Shown: in pieces, positions 9,433 through 18,804 of the stretch
How positions within the stretch are numbered: the stretch's first letter is position 1
Layout: the number at the start of each line of letters is the position of its first letter
Assembly: GCF_030815985.1 (NCBI RefSeq)
Contig: NZ_JAUSXM010000001.1
Span: 4,154,001-4,218,000, forward strand
Source: Paenibacillus sp. W2I17
Lineage (GTDB): Bacteria > Bacillota > Bacilli > Paenibacillales > Paenibacillaceae
Length of the DNA stretch: 64,000 bases
Direction of reading: 5' to 3'
Notes under the pieces: generated by a model
The model's database searches: none
The model's input: the letters and a program-made list of their open reading frames with translations, nothing else
Told to the model about the DNA's origin: nothing
Translations under genes and position numbers: made by a program

Positions 9433-9901
9433 TAATCGGAGGGAATAAGGCAACCGAAACCCCGTGATTGATCAGATATGATTAGGCATGAAGGAAAGAA
9501 CCTAATAGATGAAAAGAATGAAAGCGCCCCAAAGACTCTAAACCCACCTATGTAGTAGATTTGGAGTCTTTGGGGCTACAGTTATGCTCATCAATTCACA
9601 AGCTTCCCACCAATTTCTAACGAACTGAGGGAAGCTTATTTAGCTATTTTGGGGATAGTTTCTAATCTAACGAATCGTAGACGCTCTATTCTTCCGATTC
9701 ATCCCGCTTTTACCCCCTATTTAAGCGTTTGGAGTAAAATAGCTTCACTGAGATTCGTTACATTTTTCATTTCAGCTTATATCCCGGAATTAGACGTCTC
9801 AGGTTCGTTAAAACTTACGCCACCGCGAATTAAATAAACACCCAATCCCACTATTAATGATTCACCCGATTCGCCCAATTCGTCCACAATCAGCTCATCC
9901 G
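9433..9901. other. 469-bp gene-free region rich in inverted repeats
   Basis: After the gln terminator there is a second stem, AAGCTTCCC/GGGAAGCTT at 9600-9637. The rest holds four copies of a word of the form TAACGAAYCTGAG, in both orientations (9618-9629, 9670-9678, 9748-9760, 9796-9810). Related copies lie at 44092-44234. I see no coding sequence. Confidence 0.6.
9524..9576 (+). terminator. Long hairpin after the gln operon
   Basis: GCCCCAAAGACTCTAAA pairs with TTTGGAGTCTTTGGGGC with one mismatch. No strong T run follows on the plus strand, so it may act as an mRNA 3' end stabiliser as well as a terminator. Confidence 0.55.
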
Positions 9902-11257
9902 CTAGATCGCTGCTCCGTTGCGACGTAATTCCGCCTGTAACAGCTCGATCGGCAGTTCCACCGGGTCCAGCTTCATCTTCACTGTTAGTGCAGCCGCTGT
10001 TCCCGCGGCCTCCCCGGTAGCCATACAGCTTGGAGTCAACCTTGTCGTTGCATGCGCCTCATGTGTGGTGGAGATGCAGCGTCCTGCCGCCAGCAGATTG
10101 CGGATATTGCGAGAGATCAGACAGCGATACGGAATATCGTACGCCCCATCTCCCTCTATAAAGGCAGCCACAACGCCTTGACCCGAAGGGTCATGAATAT
10201 CAATCGGGTAACCGCTTCTAGCGATCACATCGTCAAACTTTTGTCCTACAACTACATCCGCCTGGGTCAATTCATACTGCCCAATAATCCGTCTCGATTC
10301 ACGAATACCAATCTGCGGCGCTACTGCCGAGATCGAAGCCCGTTCGAATCCAGGCACATCACGCTGCAAAAACTCAGCGATCATCAGCACCTGCTTCCGC
10401 CCTTCCTGTTCCGCAGAGGTCAGATCCTCGGCATCCGTCGCATCAAGTCCCTGCACCCGCGTACAATTAATCAGCACTTCATCCTCTGCCGGTCCGGTAA
10501 AAAATAATACCTGGTCGCGATTAATCGGCACACCTGCTTTTTTCCACTGGGAGTAGAAGCCGCTCACCCCGGTTAACGGAATGCTGTCCAGCTCCGAGAA
10601 GGGGGTCTTGGCATAGAAATCCTCCGGGTGCTCCAGCATGTATTGTTTCACTTGTCCAAGATCCACACCACGCATACGGAATTTCATGGTCATTGGCTGT
10701 GACTGATGGTCGCCGTCTCGTCCCTTTGCCACTGAAGCACCCGCAAGATAAGCCAGATCCGCATCACCGCTTGCATCCACGAATACGTTCGCATGGAACT
10801 CCGTTCTTCCAGACTTGTTGGTCACTCGCACCGCTTCCACCCGATCCTCTACAACGACCACCTCGTCCACAAAGCTGTGCAATAACAGCCGGACACCAGC
10901 CTCCTGCAACATCTCTGCTGCAACCACCTGAAAGATGGCTGGATGGTACGGCGTGACGGTATGCACAAATCCAACCGTATCGCGCAAATGCCCCGGGGAG
11001 CCGCCACATGCCTGCAAACGATCCACAATCTCCTGCGCAATGCCTTTAATGACCTGCTCACCGCGCTCTGTGTGGAAAGTCATCCAAGGATAAACCATAG
11101 CAGCGGTTGACATCCCGCCCACGAATCCATATCGCTCCACCAGCACTGTTCGTATACCCTGCCGTCCAGCCGCAATGGCTGCCGCTATACCCGCAGGGCC
11201 CCCTCCCACAATAACGACATCTGCTTCTTCTTTTTTCATGCTCATCCGTTCACGCAA
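9902..11257 (-). CDS. FAD-dependent oxidoreductase (FAD_oxidored family)
   Basis: Flavoprotein of 451 aa with an N-terminal Rossmann FAD site, VVIVGGGPAGIAAAIAAGRQG, then ERYGFVGGMST, the mid-protein DASGDADLAYLAG and the C-terminal LAAGRCISTTHEAH..CMATGEAAGTAAAL. These are the marks of PF12831 proteins, which are often found in sugar-utilisation operons and whose substrates are mostly unknown. The start is TTG at 11257, with AAGGAGGGA seven bases before it. It is the last gene of the ABC transporter operon, 40 bp after the MalG-type permease, so it probably oxidises the imported compound or a derivative. Confidence 0.85.
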   Translation of the reverse strand: MRERMSMKKEEADVVIVGGGPAGIAAAIAAGRQGIRTVLVERYGFVGGMSTAAMVYPWMTFHTERGEQVIKGIAQEIVDRLQACGGSPGHLRDTVGFVHTVTPYHPAIFQVVAAEMLQEAGVRLLLHSFVDEVVVVEDRVEAVRVTNKSGRTEFHANVFVDASGDADLAYLAGASVAKGRDGDHQSQPMTMKFRMRGVDLGQVKQYMLEHPEDFYAKTPFSELDSIPLTGVSGFYSQWKKAGVPINRDQVLFFTGPAEDEVLINCTRVQGLDATDAEDLTSAEQEGRKQVLMIAEFLQRDVPGFERASISAVAPQIGIRESRRIIGQYELTQADVVVGQKFDDVIARSGYPIDIHDPSGQGVVAAFIEGDGAYDIPYRCLISRNIRNLLAAGRCISTTHEAHATTRLTPSCMATGEAAGTAAALTVKMKLDPVELPIELLQAELRRNGAAI

Positions 11258-11297
11258 ATGTTGTCCCTCCTTCCGTTCTATACACGTATTACACGGC

Positions 11298-12152
11298 TTA
11301 CTCTTTCAGTCCCGTCATGGCAACCCCCTCAATGAAGCGCCGCTGTGCCAGAAAAAAAACAATTAACAGTGGCAAGGTCGCCATGACGGTGGCGCTCATC
11401 AGATATTGCCAGGCTGTACCCACTTCATCTGTAAACAGGGATAATCCAAGCGGCAGCGTCATTAGATCACGCGAGTTAATGAAGATCAACGGATCAAAAA
11501 ACTCATTCCAGATCGTCAAAAACGTAAAGATCGTCAGCGTAGCCATACCCGGCTTGGCAATGGGCAGCATAATTCGCGCATATATCCGGAATCGGTTGCA
11601 GCCGTCCATCATCGCCGCTTCCTCCAGCTCAGTTGGCACCGTAATGAAGAACTGCCGCATCACAAAGATGCCAAATACACCACCCGCGCCAAAGATCGGC
11701 AGCAAAATTAAAGGAAGATGGGTATCAATCCACCCCAGCTGCCGCATGAACAGAAACATCGGTATCGCCGTCACCTCATGGGGAATCATCATCGCACTCA
11801 GCAGGATGAGAAATACCACATTACGTCCTTTAAACGGAATTTTGGCAAATGCGTAACCAGCGAGGGAAGCAAAAAATACTGTTCCTAGCACAACCAACGC
11901 AGAAATGTAGATACTGTTCCAATAAAAACGGTGAAACGGAATCAATCGAAAGACATCGATGTAGTTCTGAAATCGGAATGGTTCCGGTATCCACTGCGGT
12001 GGATAGGTGAATATGCTCTGGGGTTCCTTGAATGATGTCGATATCATCCAGATAAATGGCACAATCATAATGAGGGAAATCAGGGTCAGCAACAAATACG
12101 TCCCCAGAGTACTTCCTATCTTCCGCCCCGAAGGACTAGGCATCGCCTTCAT
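11298..12152 (-). CDS. Carbohydrate ABC transporter permease, MalG type
   Basis: A 284-aa membrane permease with six predicted helices and the coupling loop EEAAMMDGCNRFRIYARIMLPIAKPG. The YAFAKIPFKGRNV segment and the C-terminal FIEGVAMTGLKE tail are typical of CUT1-family MalG-like subunits. It overlaps the upstream MalF-type gene by 17 bp and has GAGGTGG before its ATG. With the neighbouring permease it forms the membrane channel; the ATPase is not encoded here, as usual for systems served by a shared MsmX-type ATPase. Confidence 0.93.
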   Translation of the reverse strand: MKAMPSPSGRKIGSTLGTYLLLTLISLIMIVPFIWMISTSFKEPQSIFTYPPQWIPEPFRFQNYIDVFRLIPFHRFYWNSIYISALVVLGTVFFASLAGYAFAKIPFKGRNVVFLILLSAMMIPHEVTAIPMFLFMRQLGWIDTHLPLILLPIFGAGGVFGIFVMRQFFITVPTELEEAAMMDGCNRFRIYARIMLPIAKPGMATLTIFTFLTIWNEFFDPLIFINSRDLMTLPLGLSLFTDEVGTAWQYLMSATVMATLPLLIVFFLAQRRFIEGVAMTGLKE

Positions 12153-13050
12153 TGAATACCCACCTCTTTCGGAGCTGCCATTGCAGCAGCGTCAGAATTA
12201 GCACGATAAAGAACAGTACATATGCGAGAGCAGAAGCATAGCCAAACTGAAATAATTTGAATGCTTTTTCCCAGATATAATAAACCAATACCTTTGTGCT
12301 GTTGCTCGGCCCGCCCTGTGTCATCACATAGATCTGCCCGAATACTTTGAGTGAACCAATCACGGTCATAACTACGGTCAAAAATACGGTTGGCGTGATC
12401 ATGGGCAGCGTGACGTGAAAGAAGGTTCCCCTTTTGCCCGCCCCATCTAATGTTGCTGCTTCGTACAGTGAACGCGGTACCTGCTGAATCGCTGCAATGA
12501 ACAGCACCATATTCAGACCGACATTTTTCAGCACACTTGTCACGATAACCGCTGGCATTGCCAAATCCGGATTGTAAAGCCAGGCCGGACCCTTGATGCC
12601 CAGCATCAACAGAAGCTGATTAATCAATCCAGACTCTGTCGCATACATCAGCTTCCACACGATGGCCCATACGATCAGCGAGGTCATGACCGGAACAAAG
12701 ATCGCTGTTCGGAAAATTCCGATGCCCCGCAGATTTCTGGATAGCAGCAACGCTAGCAGCAGGGCGAGCACAATATTAAGCGGCACCAGCCCCGTTGTGA
12801 AATAAACCGTATTGGCGAGCACTTTCCAGAACATCGCGTCTGTCATAATATTCCGGTAATTCTCCAATCCAATAAAATGAAGGTCCCCCAGCAGCGGCCA
12901 ATCGGTCAGGCTCATGTATAACGCGAGACCCATGGGAAATAACAGCAGCAGGGTAAACCCAAGCACCATCGGCGATACAAACAGCCAACCTGCGATCTGG
13001 GCCTCTCTGGCGAGCGGCCCCCCTCTTTTGCGCTTGCGTGAATGGGTCAC
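12136..13050 (-). CDS. Carbohydrate ABC transporter permease, MalF type
   Basis: CUT1-type permease of 304 aa. Six helices are predicted. It carries FVSPMVLGFTLLLLFPMGLALYMS near the start, coupling loop YEAATLDGAGKRGTFFHVTLPMITP, and GSLKVFGQIYVMTQGGPSNST. The start is taken as GTG at 13050 because AAGGGGGAGG sits five bases ahead and gives normal length; the frame stays open to 13128. Repeat copy 1 (13107-13340) lies between this gene and the TIM-barrel gene upstream in the operon. Confidence 0.9.
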   Translation of the reverse strand: MTHSRKRKRGGPLAREAQIAGWLFVSPMVLGFTLLLLFPMGLALYMSLTDWPLLGDLHFIGLENYRNIMTDAMFWKVLANTVYFTTGLVPLNIVLALLLALLLSRNLRGIGIFRTAIFVPVMTSLIVWAIVWKLMYATESGLINQLLLMLGIKGPAWLYNPDLAMPAVIVTSVLKNVGLNMVLFIAAIQQVPRSLYEAATLDGAGKRGTFFHVTLPMITPTVFLTVVMTVIGSLKVFGQIYVMTQGGPSNSTKVLVYYIWEKAFKLFQFGYASALAYVLFFIVLILTLLQWQLRKRWVFNEGDA

Positions 13051-13106
13051 AATCAGGCCTCCCCCTTTTAATCCAATTTCCTCCGAAGCTGAACTCTGCG
13101 ACGATT

Positions 13107-13340
13107 CTATATAAGGTGAACTATACATTTACACAAGAACGTAGAGGACAGAAAAAACCTGAAGAAGCGAAGTGGTCGCCTAAAAGCTTTCTGGAAGAAA
13201 GCTGCATCGGAAGCATATGCTTATCCCCGGATTTTCCCTTTATATAGGGATTCAAAAAAAATCTGGGGATAACAGCGATCGGAAGGTTGTTCTGGCATCG
13301 GAGTGGCAAGTGTAAATATTCTTTAGTTCAACTTATATAG
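13107..13340. repeat. Palindromic dispersed repeat, copy 1 (234 bp)
   Basis: The element is bounded by inverted ends CTATATAAGGTGAAC and GTTCAACTTATATAG, then ATTTACAC and GTGTAAAT further in. Inside are two hairpins: AGCTTTC/GAAAGCT, and TTATCCCC/GGGGATAA with an inner CCCT/AGGG. Flanking arms share AGGACAGAA..ACCT and AGGTTGTTCTG, which pair imperfectly. Copies lie at 37614-37808, 55003-55230 and, shortened, 58702-58792. Its right end supplies the last codons and TGA stop of the TIM-barrel gene. It contains no transposase. Confidence 0.85.
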
Positions 13341-14038
13341 TTCGGACGGTTCAGACTGTCCACCGCATTGCGGAACCCGTTCACAGCCCTTCGTAGCTGT
13401 TCCTCCGTGTTGCCTGTCACGACTGCCCCAAGCATGATCGCCTTCACCCCGGTATCGCGCAGCACCCGAACATCCTCCGGCACCAGCTTTCGCTGGGAAG
13501 GAACCAATACCGGTACCTGGGCTTGCAAGACCAGCCGGCGATACTTAAGCACATCCGCAAAGCTGAGCGGTGTACCATATTCTTTTCCAGGTACAATGGA
13601 TGCCTCCAGAGCGGTGAAGCCGAAGTGCGCTGCCGATGTTACGAGGGAAGCATCATATTCTTCATTGATCGCAAACGTTGGGTCCAGCCCCAAGTCATTC
13701 AACATGAAGGATGGCAAGTGATGTGCATAGATGGAATAGAAATCAAAACCCAGCCCGGAAAGCCCCTCCACATCCTCCCTTTGTGCTCCATCTATACTGC
13801 CAGAAGGTACGACCCCAAGCGGACCACCAAACTCACTGCGGATCGCCCGAAATACCTCGGCATACATGTCTAATGGACCAAAATGATTCCCACTGGCGCG
13901 ATGACCGACATTATAATGCACCTTCAGTGCATCAGCGCCCTCTTCCATAGCTGCCCGAGCCAAAGCAATATCATTCTCAGGTAGACTGACCACCAGCGAC
14001 AGCGGTTTCTGCTCAAGTAATTCTTTGAATTTGCCCAT
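13328..14038 (-). CDS. TIM-barrel protein of unknown substrate in sugar operon
   Basis: A 236-aa single-domain protein with the alternating strand/helix pattern of a phosphate-binding TIM barrel. The late strand VKAIMLGAVVTGNTEEQLRRAV resembles the phosphate-gripping turn of the ribulose-phosphate-binding superfamily (HisA, NanE and relatives). I do not recognise the exact family, so no reaction is given. The start is MGKFKE at 14038 because GGAGG sits eight bases ahead. It lies between the binding protein and the permeases of one operon. Its final residues NYIS and the stop are written by the end of repeat copy 1. Confidence 0.7.
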   Translation of the reverse strand: MGKFKELLEQKPLSLVVSLPENDIALARAAMEEGADALKVHYNVGHRASGNHFGPLDMYAEVFRAIRSEFGGPLGVVPSGSIDGAQREDVEGLSGLGFDFYSIYAHHLPSFMLNDLGLDPTFAINEEYDASLVTSAAHFGFTALEASIVPGKEYGTPLSFADVLKYRRLVLQAQVPVLVPSQRKLVPEDVRVLRDTGVKAIMLGAVVTGNTEEQLRRAVNGFRNAVDSLNRPNYIS

Positions 14039-14068
14039 CGTTCTCACCTCCGGTTTCGATCGAATGAT

Positions 14069-15364
14069 TTAGGGTTGCAACACACTTTGGATCTCTTCCT
14101 GCATTTGTTTCAGGTTATCCTCAGCTGTCGCTGTCTTTGCAAACAGTCGGTCAAATCCCTGCAATACCGCATTGTCAATATCCTGCCAACGGATATGACC
14201 GGGAATTAAGCGCGCTTTTGGCATTTCATCAATGACGGCCTGCACGATATGCTCTTTGCTCGGGTTATTCGGCTGAAGAATGAATGCATCTGAGTTCAGA
14301 ACAGAGGTACGCGGAGGTACAAAGTAGGTGGCTGTCGCCTGAATCCCCTGCTCACTGGCAAAATACTTCAACAGTTTCTTCGTTTCCTCTGGATGTTTGC
14401 TGTCGTTGAACATGGCATATCCGGCCTGCCCCAGCATCGGCACACTGCCTTGAGAACCGGAAGGCATAGGAGCGATGCTCCATTCAAAATCCGTAATTTC
14501 CCTTGCTTTGGAAACATAGCTGTAATTATCAAAGAACATGCCCACATTACCCGCATCAAAGCTGACCTGTTCGCCCGCCTTCGGGTGTGATTCATCGGTG
14601 AACATCATGCGTTCCAGTAATTCAAAGGTCTGTACGCCATAGGCATCGTTCCAAGTGAACGTTGTCATGCCTTCGTCGAATGGACCGCTTCCATTGGACC
14701 AGGAGTAGGAAGAAAGCACCGCCCAGGTCTTCCAGTCGCGAAAAAAGTTGGCACCATAGACTCGGTTGGTCGCATCCTTGCTGGTAATGGCTTTGGCGGA
14801 CTCTTCGAACTGTTCCCATGTCCATTTTCCTTGGGTGGCAAGTGAGTTTGGATCAGTCAGACCGGCTTGGTCAAACAGCGTTTTATTGTAAAACATGACC
14901 ACCGGAGGTGTAGAGAAAGGTAGCCCCAGCAGTTGATCGCCATCACGGAACAAATCCAATGTACTTGGAATATAATCATCCAGCTTAAACTGTGCATCAT
15001 CCTTGAACTCGGATACATCGGCCAGAATATGGTTGGACTTGAATTGTGGCACCATTCGCTCCGATACCCAGGCGAGATCGGGAAGGGAGCCTCCGGCGGC
15101 AAGCACCGAAATTTTTTGCTGGTATTCTGCGAAAGGTACGGATTCCATCGTTACTTTGATGCCTGGATTTTCCTTTGTGAAGTCATCGATCAACTTGTTG
15201 TATACATCCATATGCGCCTGATTGCCCCACATCATGAACTTCAGCTCGACCTCTCCATTCTCTCCGCTTGCACTGCCAGATTCACTGTTAGAATTGGAGC
15301 TTGCGCACGCGATTGAAGCCATCATCATGAGTACAAACACCAGTATCAGTCCTGCTTTTTTCAT
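14069..15364 (-). CDS. Extracellular solute-binding lipoprotein, family 1 (carbohydrate)
   Basis: Binding protein of the CUT1 ABC importer, 431 aa. The lipoprotein signal peptide ends at Cys20 (ASIAC). The mature part has the family 1 marks: ELKFMMWGNQAHMDVYNKLIDDF, LPDLAWVSERM, a GLPFSTPPVVMFYNKTLFDQAGL stretch and a long C-terminal helical lobe. The start MKKAGL at 15364 follows AAGGGGGAT; the frame extends 13 codons upstream without a ribosome site. It is the first gene of the operon downstream of the YesMN pair, which by family precedent responds to the imported sugar. Confidence 0.92.
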   Translation of the reverse strand: MKKAGLILVFVLMMMASIACASSNSNSESGSASGENGEVELKFMMWGNQAHMDVYNKLIDDFTKENPGIKVTMESVPFAEYQQKISVLAAGGSLPDLAWVSERMVPQFKSNHILADVSEFKDDAQFKLDDYIPSTLDLFRDGDQLLGLPFSTPPVVMFYNKTLFDQAGLTDPNSLATQGKWTWEQFEESAKAITSKDATNRVYGANFFRDWKTWAVLSSYSWSNGSGPFDEGMTTFTWNDAYGVQTFELLERMMFTDESHPKAGEQVSFDAGNVGMFFDNYSYVSKAREITDFEWSIAPMPSGSQGSVPMLGQAGYAMFNDSKHPEETKKLLKYFASEQGIQATATYFVPPRTSVLNSDAFILQPNNPSKEHIVQAVIDEMPKARLIPGHIRWQDIDNAVLQGFDRLFAKTATAEDNLKQMQEEIQSVLQP

Positions 15365-15467
15365 GTAAATCCCCCTTATGGACGTCGTGGTATACATGTG
15401 CAACCAAAGTATAACGAAAGCATCGTTCCCCCTTAAATCACGTCAACTACAGAAATGGTATGGTTTT

Positions 15468-16244
15468 TCAAGAGATACTGAATCGGTCTCGATATTCTCC
15501 TGCGGTCCATCCCACCTGCTGCTTGAACACCAACATGAAGTGTTTGGGGCTCTGATGCCCGGATAACCGTGCCACATCATAGATTTTGAGACCCGTGTTG
15601 ATCAGCAGCCACTTGGCTCGCTCCATACGCGCCTCAGTGATGTATTCGGAATAATTGATGCCTATTTCGTTCTTAAACAACTGGCTCAAATAAGTAGGGT
15701 TCAAGTTAACAAGATCTGCTATCGTCTGAAGTCGCAGATCTCCATCAGGATGTTGCTTGATGTGCTCCTTCACATCTCGGATAATCTTCCGTGTATCTCC
15801 ACCAGCGTGTTCTGCTTTCCCAGATGGCTCAGGGATAGAAAGAGTTGTAATACCGTATCTGCGATCCAGCAGCAATTGAATCTTTTGTATGCATAATGCC
15901 AGTTCATAACGATCGATTGGCTTCAACAGGTAGTTCAACACCCCAAACTCCATCGCTCTGCGTGCATATTCAAATTCACCGTAGCCGCTAATGATGAGCA
16001 TTAGCAATTCAGGGTACATGTCTCTGGCTTTGCTTAACAAAGCTAGTCCGTCCATTTCACGCATACGGATATCCGTAATTAACACATCCGGCACCTCACA
16101 TCTCAGAAAATCCAGTGCCTCGGTACCGCTCGACGCTTCGCCCGTTACCTGAAACTGAGAAGACACTTGTACGATCAACTCCCTTAGTCCCTGACGGATG
16201 ACCGTCTCATCCTCTACAAGCAATACTTTATACATGCGCTTCAA
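15468..16244 (-). CDS. AraC-type response regulator (YesN-like)
   Basis: Response regulator of 258 aa. The receiver domain (about 1-122) has the phosphoacceptor Asp in VLITDIRMREMDG and the conserved Lys in NYLLKPIDR. The C-terminal AraC two-HTH domain has LQTIADLVNLNPTYLSQLF and YDVARLSGHQSPKHFMLVFKQQVG. It overlaps the kinase upstream by ATGA. YesN-type regulators normally activate the neighbouring carbohydrate ABC operon, here the genes at 9902-15364. Confidence 0.94.
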   Translation of the reverse strand: MKRMYKVLLVEDETVIRQGLRELIVQVSSQFQVTGEASSGTEALDFLRCEVPDVLITDIRMREMDGLALLSKARDMYPELLMLIISGYGEFEYARRAMEFGVLNYLLKPIDRYELALCIQKIQLLLDRRYGITTLSIPEPSGKAEHAGGDTRKIIRDVKEHIKQHPDGDLRLQTIADLVNLNPTYLSQLFKNEIGINYSEYITEARMERAKWLLINTGLKIYDVARLSGHQSPKHFMLVFKQQVGWTAGEYRDRFSIS

Positions 16245-18064
16245 TCCCCTTTCGGTAGAAGTTGAATGGATATCGTGACCACCAGGCCCTGCCCGGGACT
16301 CCCATCAATGCTTAGGCTGCCGCCTTCTCCATACATGAGGCGAATCCTCTGAGCGATATTGTTAAGCCCCAGACTGTCCCCGGCATGGCAACGTAATGCC
16401 TCATTGGAAGGCTGTTTTGATATGGACTCATTTAACTCGTCAATCTTTGCCTGAGTCATACCCTTACCGTTGTCTCGTACACTAATCAGCAGTTCGTGGT
16501 CGAATTTCAAGGCAGATACCCAGATTACTCCTCCATTTTCCTGCCCTTCAATGCCGTGGTAGACGGCATTTTCCACCAGCGGTTGCAGTACCAGCTTAGG
16601 AATCAAATACTCGGTTATCCCTTCTTCGATGTCATAGATAATCTCCAACTTGCCGTCGTAACGTACCTGTTGAATGCGTACATAGGATTGTACAAAAGCC
16701 AGTTCTTCTCCAAGTGGAACCATCCGGTCCACCTTATCAATCGTATAGCGCAGCAGCTTGCCAAGCGCCGTCACCATGTCCGACACCTCAGCATGCTTCT
16801 GGCGAATGGCCATCATGTTAATGGACTCCAGCGTGTTGTATATAAAATGGGGATTCATCTGGCTTTGTAACGCTGACAACTCTGCCTCCCGCTCTTGAAT
16901 GCCCAGCAGAAACACCTCATTGAACAGTCGATGAATCTCTTCCATCATTCGGTTAAAGCCCCGGCTAATCTGTCCGAATTCATCACTGCTGAAGTGTGCT
17001 ACCCGCTGGCTAAAATCTCCCTGCTCCACCCGAATCATGTGGTGCTTCAGTCGAATCAGCGGCCGGGTGATACGATAGGATAACAGAACCGCCAAAATCG
17101 CTATACCCGCCATACATAACACTGCGAACCATATTGTAAAGGTGAGCATCTCACCCGACTCCTTTTGAATCACAGCAATAGGTGTAAGACTGATCACCGA
17201 AAGCCCAGAATAGCTGGAATGGTGTTGTACATAGAGATAGGGCTGCCCATCCAGAATAACTTTTTGGTTTCCTGCATAGCTTTGAAGCTGTCCATGCATT
17301 AGCAACTGGTCGTACGCAGACATTCCTCCGGTTGAGGTCCGTTCGAACAGCAGACGCTGTTTGCTGTCTACAATCATCAGGCTTGCATCTTGCTCATAAT
17401 TCAGATTGGATAACAGTTGACCGAAGGCCTCCAGCCGGATATCAATCAGAATGTAACCCAGTCGCTGGAGCGTACCCGGATCTCGAAGCACTCTGCCCAC
17501 CGATATATACGATTCTTGCTGACCACCCGTGTAATAGCTGGGATGATGCGGAGGAAGCAGGCGCCATGTCCCTTCCGAATCTTCAAGCTCTGCAAACCAA
17601 TCATCCTGCCTGCTGTCCCATACCGGCTTGACCGCCAGCGAATCGAGATTGGAGAACAAAATGCCGCTGTTGCTGATCAGGTGAATTCCCCGAATCTCGG
17701 GCCGGTCATAAGCTTGACCCGATGTGTAAAGCTTCATTTTCAGATAATCCTCAGACCTCGCCCATGTTCCCGACCCCATTGAAGCGTTGTATTTGCCCAG
17801 AATACCAAGCACCATCTGATCGTAAAGCGGCAAGAGCGACAACCGCTCATAGTCCTTCAGCAGCCGATTCAGATTAGAGTTAATCTGGCGAACCATATCA
17901 ATGGTGAACTGCTCGGTCTTGCGATCCATCGTCTTCGAGAAATGCTTGCAGTTCATCAATCCCTGCAAACTTAGCGGCAGCAACGTCAGCGCCAGGAACA
18001 ACAGGAGCAACTTGGTGCGCAGGTTTACATTTTTTCCGAAAAAAATGCGTACCTTGTCCATCAT
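16241..18064 (-). CDS. Sensor histidine kinase (YesM-like)
   Basis: Membrane histidine kinase of 607 aa. TM1 is near residues 17-35, a large extracellular sensor reaches to about 295, and TM2 is near 300-325. HAMP (ITRPLIRLKHHMIRVEQGDF) follows, then the His_kinase domain with phosphoacceptor QMNPHFIYNTLESINMM, and HATPase_c with LVENAVYHGIEGQENGG and DNGKGM. It forms an operon with the YesN-like regulator. The ligand is probably the sugar bound by the operon's own binding protein, possibly sensed through it. Confidence 0.94.
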   Translation of the reverse strand: MMDKVRIFFGKNVNLRTKLLLLFLALTLLPLSLQGLMNCKHFSKTMDRKTEQFTIDMVRQINSNLNRLLKDYERLSLLPLYDQMVLGILGKYNASMGSGTWARSEDYLKMKLYTSGQAYDRPEIRGIHLISNSGILFSNLDSLAVKPVWDSRQDDWFAELEDSEGTWRLLPPHHPSYYTGGQQESYISVGRVLRDPGTLQRLGYILIDIRLEAFGQLLSNLNYEQDASLMIVDSKQRLLFERTSTGGMSAYDQLLMHGQLQSYAGNQKVILDGQPYLYVQHHSSYSGLSVISLTPIAVIQKESGEMLTFTIWFAVLCMAGIAILAVLLSYRITRPLIRLKHHMIRVEQGDFSQRVAHFSSDEFGQISRGFNRMMEEIHRLFNEVFLLGIQEREAELSALQSQMNPHFIYNTLESINMMAIRQKHAEVSDMVTALGKLLRYTIDKVDRMVPLGEELAFVQSYVRIQQVRYDGKLEIIYDIEEGITEYLIPKLVLQPLVENAVYHGIEGQENGGVIWVSALKFDHELLISVRDNGKGMTQAKIDELNESISKQPSNEALRCHAGDSLGLNNIAQRIRLMYGEGGSLSIDGSPGQGLVVTISIQLLPKGD

Positions 18065-18231
18065 TTCCGTTCATCCCTCCCTCTCCCGATCATTGTATGA
18101 GCCCCCTTCACAGATCAATCTGGATATAACTGGGGTCATCATATCCAGTTTTAATGATCATCCGCTATCCTGCCAATCCTGGAATTGGTACGGAATTTCA
18201 AGTTATCCGCATAGGTTTCAGGGTGAACGCC

Positions 18232-18258
18232 AAAAAGCCGACTGTATCGCTACAGTCG
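18232..18258 (-). terminator. Minus-strand hairpin with T run
   Basis: GACTGTA and TACAGTC flank a TCGC loop, and on the minus strand the stem is followed by GGCTTTTT. It lies between the Spo0E-like gene and the YesM-like kinase and could be a second terminator for the former. Confidence 0.5.
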
Positions 18259-18290
18259 ACTACGCTATTTCTATAGAACACTATTTAGAC

Positions 18291-18320
18291 AAAAAAACCG
18301 ACTGCATTATGCAATCGGTT
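18291..18320 (-). terminator. Terminator of the Spo0E-like gene
   Basis: On the minus strand AACCGATTGCAT and ATGCAGTCGGTT pair with one mismatch and are followed by seven T. The stem includes the stop codon of the Spo0E-like gene. Confidence 0.75.
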
Positions 18321-18495
18321 GTCTGTTCCTGAGATGGCTTTTATATTTGAATCGATTATATTCATTAATAAGCTCGTCCAGTACCATGGACTGTCGGAGG
18401 ACTTGGTTGTCCTGCATGCCATGATTCTCCGCCAAACGACTCAACTCTTGCCTGTTCCGTTCGATTTTATCTGTGATCTGTACCGGTTCACTCAC
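18307..18495 (-). CDS. Spo0E-family aspartyl-phosphate phosphatase
   Basis: Small helical-hairpin protein of 62 aa. The motif SMVLDELINEYNRF corresponds to the Spo0E signature SxxLD, which contacts phosphorylated Spo0A and stimulates its dephosphorylation, delaying sporulation. The start is GTG at 18495 because AGAGGGGGTG lies six bases before it; the frame stays open to 18549 without a ribosome site. The length fits the short Spo0E/YisI/YnzD group. It sits 0.3 kb downstream of an unknown gene and about 1 kb from the RRNPP-type pair, a sporulation-related context. Confidence 0.85.
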   Translation of the reverse strand: MSEPVQITDKIERNRQELSRLAENHGMQDNQVLRQSMVLDELINEYNRFKYKSHLRNRQPIA

Positions 18496-18804
18496 AGCAT
18501 GCACCCCCTCTTTGTATAACATTTTAGGATACATTGCCAAAAAATTCATATTATATTCCTTTGCAGAATAAAATATTTATTTACATAGAGATACTTTCAA
18601 CATCAAGCATTTTGCATAGAGAGTTGACGTCTATTCTTTCCTACAAGATGTGGGCAAAGAAAATTATAACATGTCTACATATCGTATTCGAGAATACGCG
18701 AATCCTTTACCGTTAAAGGCGTTATGGATATATTATCCATTTTTCCCTAAGTATCTCTTGCACCTTTCTCTCGCGAGAAGTTAATAATTTTATCGAAAAG
18801 TAAT

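Noticed and set aside
18705..18783. Short inverted repeats CCTTTA/TAAAGG and CTCGCGAG as terminators
   Set aside because: Short stems without T runs; not convincing.
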